In this document: piece after piece, positions 53,001 through 60,900 of the stretch
Layout of the letters: each line of letters starts with the position of its first letter
How positions within the stretch are numbered: position 1 is the first letter of the stretch
Source: Adiantum capillus-veneris
Taxonomy: Eukaryota; Streptophyta; Polypodiopsida; Polypodiales; Pteridaceae
DNA length: 64,000 nt
NCBI GenBank assembly: GCA_014529385.2
Contig: CM043960.1
Location: 26,084,396 to 26,148,395 of the forward strand
Direction: 5' to 3'
The notes under the pieces: generated by a model
What the model was told of the DNA's origin: nothing
The model's database searches: none
Seen by the model: only the letters and a program-made list of their open reading frames with translations
Program-made: the position numbers and the translations under genes

Positions 53001-56000
53001 GTACTGACCCAAGCCTGATTGATGAAAGTATAGAACTTTGCAGAGCTTGGGGCAAAGTGAAAGATCAAGAAGCCCTTATTTTCTTCGATGGAGGAGCCAA
53101 GGCCAACTTCATTCCACCTGAATTGGCGGCGCGGCTCGAGATTACACCCGACAGGATGGGATGACTAGCAAAGGCAGTTCTAGCGGCGCCCGCACGGAAC
53201 ATAGCCATTACACCTATCATTGGTAAACTTCGTTTGCATTGCCAGGGGTATTTAGGGCACGAGGACTTCTACATCATGCCTTTGGAAGGGTGTGATGTCC
53301 TCCTAGGAGTCCCTTGGACCTTGGTACCATAAGAACAACTCCGTGATCGACTATCGGGCAAACAAAGCAACCTTGACGAATGAAAAGGGCCAACAAATTG
53401 TACTTGATGTAAAACTGAAGGGCAAGTCGTCCCTATTGTATCGGCTTCGGCCATTTTCAAATTAATGAAATCCAGTTTCTTTGTTTACTCGATCTACTTG
53501 AAAGAGTTAAATGATGAACTCAAATCAAACATGTCTGAGCTTGACAAAGAACGCAAAGATTTTCTCCACACACATGCTGATCGTTTCTCTGAGGGCCTGC
53601 CAAGCGAGTTACCCCCATCTCGTCCTGAGGATCACACCATTGATCTAATTCCTAGAAGCACACCACCGAACCGGCCACCTTACTGGGTTAGCCAAGCCCA
53701 TAGTGAAGAGATCATGAACCAAGTGAAAGACCTCCTGGAAAAGGGTCTTATCCAACCGAGTACTTCACCCTATTGCTCTCCGGGGTATTTGGTATTAAAG
53801 GATGGATCTTGGAGAATGTGCATTGATTACAGAGCTTTCAATAAAATCACTATCAAACGATTCCAAGGATTGCTGATATTCTTGAACGACTTCAGGGATC
53901 CTTTTGTTTCAACGGATATCATCCGATTAGAATCGCTCCAGGTGATGTCTACAAGAGAGTCTTTTGGACAAGTTTCGGTTTGTATGAATTTTTGGTGATG
54001 CCTTTTGGCCTTACCAATGCTCTAGCGACTTTCAACCGAATGATGGATAGGATTTTCCGAGAGTTTCCATCTTTTGTCGGCACTTTCTTTGATGACATTA
54101 TAGTCTTCTCTAAGGGTGAAGCTGAACATTGACACCATGTGCTACAGGTCTTTCATGCATTGAGGGATCACAAATTAGTTATCAATGCCAAAAAGAGTGA
54201 ATTTTTCTTGCCGGAGATACACTTTTTGGGATACATCATGTCAGCAACATGAGTACAGATGGTCCCGACCAAGATTGACATTATACGTGACTGGTCAGAT
54301 TTGAAGAACGTTCATGAAGTTAGAAGCTTCTTAGGCTTGTGTTCTTACTACCGATAGTTCATTCGAAAGTTTGCAAAGGTAGCTTCCCCTTTGCACTTAT
54401 TGACACAGAAAGGAGTCCCTTTCTCGTGGGGACTGACAGAGGTGACTGCCTTTCAGACACTTAAAGAAAAACTGACTACTGGACCAGTGTTGACTTTGTC
54501 GGATTTGCAAAAGTCCTTTGAAGTATATTGTGATGCTTGTGGTCGTAGTTTGGGAGCGGTCTTGATGCAAGAAGGCCGTGTCATTGCCTACGAAAGCCGA
54601 TTGTTTTCAAGGCCGGAATTGACAGCACAGATTCATGAGAAAGAGCTTTTGGCAGTGACCCATGTTCTTACTCAGTGGCGAGACTACCTACTTGGAGCCG
54701 ATTTCACGGTCTTCACTGATCATCAGAGTTAACGCTACTTCTTGTCACAGAAGCAGCTTTCGGAAAAGCAGATGCGGTGGGCTAACATCTTGTCATAGTT
54801 TTAGTTCCAGATTGTCCATGTTCAGGGATAAAAAAACTTGGTGGCAGATGCTTTGTCTCGGAAGCCCTAGTCTTGGCTATTTCTGCGATTCATCACAGAA
54901 GCTTCGAGGACATGGTTGATCAGTACGCCACATATCAGGATTTTTCCGATGTATTCACTCGAATACAGAATGGGAGGTAGTAGCGGGATAGTCTATGTGG
55001 GATGGCTACTTGATGAAGAAAAACGACGTTGTGCGTCACACAGCCGTTGAGGGAAAAGGTTTCGACTGAGTGCCATTGTCCACTTTTTAAGGGTCACGGC
55101 GGCATAGACACCACCTTGAAAGGTATGGAGTATTACTTCTTTTGGCCGAGACTTAAGAAAGATGTGGATTCTAACAGACTTGGACACTCCAAGTCAAGAA
55201 TCAATCGCGACAGCACCAAATAACCACTTCAAACAATTCACAGATCACATTTGGTGCTGTCGCGATTGATTCTTGACTTGGAGTGTCCAAGTCTGTTACA
55301 TGGATGACTTTGTTCGTAGTTGCCAGAAGGTCAAGTTTGACAGGCATAAGGCACAGGGATTGTTATAGCCTTTACCCATTCCCACCCGCCTCTGGGAAAG
55401 TATTGCCATGGATTTCATTTTTGATCTCCCGAAGACACAGAGTGGGCATGATGGCATTTGGACTGTCATCGACAGATTTAGCAAGCAAGTTCACTTCATT
55501 CCAGTGAAGAAAACAATCAAGCCGGATCATTTAGCGAGACTGTTCATTGCACAGATTTTCCGACTACATGGCCTGCCTGATACAATAGTTTCCGATTGAG
55601 ATCCCTGATTCATGAGTTTGTTTTGGAGGACTGTTTGGGAGAACAATTGTACACGTTTGCAGTTCTCATCATCATTCCACCCGCTGATAGATGGGCAATC
55701 TGAGATTGCAAATTCAGTTGTCCTGGATTTGTTGAAGTCTTACATTTCTGATCAAAAGACTCAATGGGAATTTTTTTTGCCCTTGGTGGAATTTGCCTAT
55801 AATAACACGATCCACTCTTCGACGGGGAAGGCGCCATTTGAGATCATTGAAGGTGCTCCGAAGGTTCCACCCTTCCGTAGCACTAAGGATAAGATTTTTA
55901 AAGCCGACCAGCATACGAGGGACTTGGACATTGCTTTTACCAAGGTCCGGGAGGCTTTAGTGAAATCTCAAGGAACGACATAAAAAGGCAGCAGATCGAC

Positions 56001-57909
56001 TCGACTCGATTTGAAATTAAAGGAAGACGAGTTTTTAAGAAGGCACGCCTAAGAAAACGAAAAGGAAAGGAGCGGCTTTTCCAAAGCTCAGCATGAGGTA
56101 TTATGGCCCTTTCCAGATAAAAGAAAAGATAAATGATGTCTCCTTTAGACTCAAGTTTCCCGATACTTGGAAGATTCACAATGCCTTTCATGTGAGTCTA
56201 TTGAAGCCTTTTAAAGGCGGCGATGTGCCAGTTGTTGATGGGGAGCTTGATGAGCAACCCGAAGTGGAGGAAAGCGAGGGGTTACTCGTTCCAAAATAGA
56301 TTTTGGCACACAAGGACAAAAAGATAAAAGACAAAGCGATTAGGCGGTTCTTTGTTAAATTCAAGAACTATCCTGCATTGGATGTGAAGTGGATGGAGGA
56401 GTACCTAGTAGACACTCCTCAAATTTTGGAACTTTACCTTGAAGCATTCGGTTTAGCATAGTCTACTCCGATAGAACCCCGAATTCAGCGAGGGTGAATC
56501 TAATGCAGCGGATTTACACAAGAGGGGAGTCACACCGCTCCTTTGTCAACGGATTACCCCGATTTTGAATAGAGTCACTGTTGTCCCTTTGGGTTTCAGG
56601 GATACTAATGGGCTGACGAGTATTCTCCTGTATGACTTTATGATAGGAATTCCCGAAAATGAATATGATTGATTTGTACTTGACTTGTTTGAGTACAGGA
56701 ACTGAAAGACGAAATGACTGTAGCATTTCGATCTCATAAATGATAAATCTCTATAGATATGATTGCAATAAGGATCAGGTAATCAAGCATCCGGTCCGGA
56801 ATGGATCTAGATGCGATTACTAAATATGTTGCCGATGGTCATCATCTGAGATTTGGAATGAATTTGTTTGTGATTTGTCATGTGTTGTCCTGTGATGTCA
56901 AGTGATGTTCCTGTGATGTCTTGCGATGTGATTGTCGTTTTTGTACAAGTGCTAGACGTGTCGTGCCTAGTGCATCGATACTAACAGTCAGTGTCTACTA
57001 AGACAGCTTATGGCCTTTGTTTGCTTTGCAGGTGTAATTGAGGACGAGTACAATTCTTTCAAGAGGGGGGTATGTCACAAATTGGTGATGTGGCAGAGAC
57101 CCCCGGACACAAACTCACACAATTGCTGACATGGCAGAGCCACCAGAAAATGCGTTGACTGTTGACATGGCAGTGTACGGATAAACAATACGGACGCCCG
57201 TTTTTTGCGCTGACATGCTGACGTGGCAGCGTACGGATCTCCGCAAAACACGCTAACTGCCATACGGATTTTTCGCAAATTATGCTGACTGCTTTGGCAG
57301 TTTTTGAAGACCAGTTGCTTTTGGGGCTTTTGGTATCCCATGTAATGTTTATAAGTGGCCTTAAAGGCTCACTCTTCAGGGCATCTGGACGCAGTATGAG
57401 AGCGAGCACCCGCGGGCTCAATTGTTCTTCGCTCACAGATTAATATAAAAATAAATACCGAAAGGAGCGTCGGTCTTTGGGGCCAATAACTCTTGGCACG
57501 GAACTACGTCGAGCCGTGTCAAGTCTCTTGTGAACTGTAAATTATTTTCAAGTAAGTCTCTACTGTGTCACTGTAGAATCTTGACTTGTGGTGTCCAAGT
57601 TGGTTATAGTGGGCGTTTAAGAGTCGAGACGGGCACTTCGTTTGAATAAGGCAAAGCAGACAATGAATGGAATGCCATTACCACATGATTGTGACGAATG
57701 TTTTGAGGTTTCTTAGTTCCGAAATGGGCATTTTATGTTTCTACATTTATCCCAACAGTCGTGCCATGTGTAAGTTTGATCACTGCTCGATAACATGGTT
57801 TCAATTCTTACAAACAACTGGCATTCTTCCACGGAGAGGATGACAAGTTGAAAGAAGGAAGTGCTCACAATGTGGTCCCATATGTTTGAGTCTTAAGAGT
57901 TGACTCTTC

Positions 57910-57951
<42 letters not shown>

Positions 57952-60900
57952 AAAGTGATGACATGGCATGGCCTAAAGGACATTGAGCCCAGACAGAAGG
58001 GGCCAAAACCCTTGCGAAACATGCAGAAAAGTTTTACTAACTTGCAGATTATGGTCGAGTGGCCCAAAATGGGGTTAGGTTTAAAAACCTAACCCATCCC
58101 AACTTATGGAACGTGGCTAATGTCTTGTGATGTGACTGTCGTTTTTGTAGAAGTGCTAGATGTGTCGTGCCTAGTGCGTCGGTACTAACAGTCAGTGCCT
58201 ACTAAGATAGCTTATGGCCTCTGTCTTTTTTACAGTCATAATTGAGGACGATTACAATTCTTTCAAGAGGGGGATATGTCACAAACTGGTGACGTGGCAA
58301 AGACCCCCCAGACACAAAACACAATTATTGACGTGGCAGAGCCACCGGAAAATGCGTTGATTGCTAACGTGGCAGTGTACGGATAGACAGTACGGACGCC
58401 CGTCTCTCGTGCTGGCATGCTGACGTGGTAGCGTACGGATCTCTGCAAAATGCACTGAATGTCGTCCTACGCATTTTCCGTAAATTATGTTGACCGCTTT
58501 TGGCAGTTTTTGAAGTCCAGTTGCTTTTGGAAATTAAAGCTTTTGTGTTGTTAACTGCTTTTGGGCTCTGCTTTTGGCATCCCATGTAATGTTTATAAGT
58601 GGCCTTAGGGGTTCACTCCTCAGGGCATCTGGACGCAGAGTTTGAGAGGGAGCACCCGCGGGCTCAATTGTACTTCGCTCACAAATTAATATAAAAATAA
58701 ATACCGAAAGGGGCGCCAGTCTTTGGGGCCAATATCTCTTGGCATGGAACTATGCCGGGCCGTGTCGATCCTCTTGTGAACTGTGAATTATTTTGAAGTG
58801 AATCTTTACTGTGTCGCAGTAGAATCTTGACTTGGGGTGTCCAAGTTTGTTAAAGTGGGCCTTTGAGAGTCGAGACGGGCACTTCGTTTGAATAAGGCAA
58901 AGCAGACAATGAATGAAATGCCATTACCACAGGATTGCGACCAATGTTTTGAGGTTCCTCAGTTCCGAAATGGGCATTTTACGTTTCTATGTTTATCCCA
59001 ACAGTCATGCCATGTGTGAGTTTGATCTCTGCTCGATCACATGGTTTCAATTCTTACAAACAAATGGCATTCTTCCACGGAGGGGACGACAAGTGGAAAG
59101 AAGGAAGTATTGACAATGTGGTCCCATATGTTTGAGTCTCAATAGTTGAGTCTTCCAACCCCCCCGGGGGGGTCCCAACAAAAAAAAAGTGATGATATGG
59201 CATGGCCTAAAGGACATTGAGCCCGGACAGAAGGGGCCAAAACCCTTGCGAAACATGCAGAAGAAGTTTTACCAACTTGCAGATTATGGCCGAGTGACCC
59301 AAAAGGGGGGGGGGGTTTAGGTCTAAAAAACCTAACCCATCCCAACTTATGGAACCTGGCTGAGGGGCCTAAAACTTGTAAAAATAAAGCAGGGGACCAA
59401 ATCTGCGTAGCCTTGCTGCAATGGCACTGCCGTACGGACGTTCTGCGTTTAACGCTGACTGCTGACGTGGCACCGTATGGATTTCTGCGTTTCACGCTCA
59501 GCCATGAGGCACTTGCTTTTGAGAACCAGATGCTTTTAGAAAAGCAGCTTTTCAAGTAAGTGCTTTTGAGTTTGGCCAAGGGCCTTTATAAGCATGCCCA
59601 GGGTCTCACTTCTGCTCAGTTTTTGCGTTGGCGTGTTGAGAGGACGACCCTCGGACGTTGTGCCTTAAGAAGCATAATAAATAAAGGAATACCCAGAAGG
59701 GGCGCTAGTCTTTGGAACCAGTGCGTCTGGGTGTGGAACTCCGCCGTGTCATGTCGTCTCTCTTCTTGTCTCTCCCTCTAATTTCAGTTGTGTCGGTTGT
59801 TTCCAGTGGAATTCCAAAGACGTGGGCAGCAGGACAGCTATACCATGAAAGAAGAGACCTCATCAGCAAGGTCAATCTATGCATAGTGCAATTACTGACT
59901 TCTTCATTGTTACATCACCAAATACGAGGATGGTTGCTGACACCATGCGAGCTTCTTTGACATCAGCAGTGATGCATCATCAAGGGGCTCCATCTTCAAG
60001 AGGTGTCAGCCGGGTGAGAGAACCCACACCCAACTCTAACACCCACATCATAGACAGATCAGAAGTATTATATAGGGGCACAGGAGGAAGATGCTAAGGC
60101 ATTTCACATAGAGATTTATCTTCCAATGGGAGAGAGACCTCGCTGAGAGAGAGCTCTTTTCAGTGAAATTTTGTGTATTTTGGAGTATGGATGTACTTTA
60201 AACTAGGCAATTTTGCGCCTGCGCCTTTTAATTCAGACTGTGTTATATTTCTGTTGTAAGAGATATGTTCCATTGTATTCTGTTTTGGTCCACTATTTCT
60301 TTTCACGCACATGCACACGTGCACATGCACACTGCCTTCCCCCCCTGATAAAATGCACAACACACTGAGAAGGCATGTACTTGCTGAAACAGCACCTAAA
60401 CAGAACAAGTTTTTTCTCTTTTGCTATACTTCCATGATTTACCTGAATATTAACACAAGCAGCTCCATACAGGTCCAAGGTTTTGTGCATGATAAAAGTG
60501 GACAGAAGCTTGCATCCCTATTTGGAAAGTGGGATGAGAGCATGTACTACATACCAGGGGATTTGGCTCTCAAACCCAAAGGCTACGATCCCATGGCAGA
60601 TGCTGAGCTGTTGTGGGAGCGCAACAAGCCATCGAAGTTTACGACCAGATATAATTTAACCTCCTTTGCAATTACCTTGAATGAGCTTACTCCTGGACTG
60701 AAGGTTCATGTTTGGCATCACTGCACCTTAAACGATGTTACAAGTGTTTATTTTCCGGTGTGATTGAGCTTGGCCACATTTTTTCAGGAGAAGTTACCGC
60801 CAACAGATTCACGATTGAGACCGGATCAGCGACACCTGGAGAATGGCGAATATGATTCAGCTTTTGCGGAGAAGTTACGTCTGGAGGAGAAGCAACGAAT

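Larger units (their letters stand above)
51042..57613 (+). mobile_element. Element D: full-length family-B gypsy pseudogene, TSD GTGGG
   Basis: 5' LTR 51047-51542 and 3' LTR 57073-57608, with GTGGG at 51042-51046 and 57609-57613. The LTRs have diverged by many substitutions and a roughly 60-bp indel, so the insertion is old. All domains of a chromovirus are present in order but broken by stops. A 131-bp palindromic insertion sits in the integrase. Confidence 0.92.
56917..59363. repeat. 1.2-kb tandem duplication including an LTR
   Basis: Unit 1 (about 56917-58120) and unit 2 (about 58121-59363) align end to end. Each holds the last part of element D 3' noncoding DNA, purine tract, LTR (57073-57608 and 58279-58854), 340 bp of former target DNA (GTGGGCGTTTAAGAGTCGAG / GTGGGCCTTTGAGAGTCGAG) and the first 150-170 bp of another LTR. 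The spacing of matching points is about 1205 bp. Confidence 0.93.
44670..60472 (+). other. ORP: ORP intron 7, 15.8 kb, with gypsy elements C and D
   Basis: Joins HQ to [10 protein letters not shown] in phase 0. 44670-45640 holds no recognised gene. A repeated AGATTGTGTATTACAGAATG occurs at 45367 and 45417. A small stretch at 45450-45495 resembles the copia linker at 13680-13715 (CTTATC(C/T)TGGATTCATCTAGG). 59820-60472 is intron tail. Confidence 0.9.

Noticed and set aside
55165-55305. Ordinary MITE (DNA transposon)
   Set aside because: The arms match LTR 3' ends and the TSD is 5 bp, as in the surrounding LTR elements. No DNA-transposon terminal motif is present.
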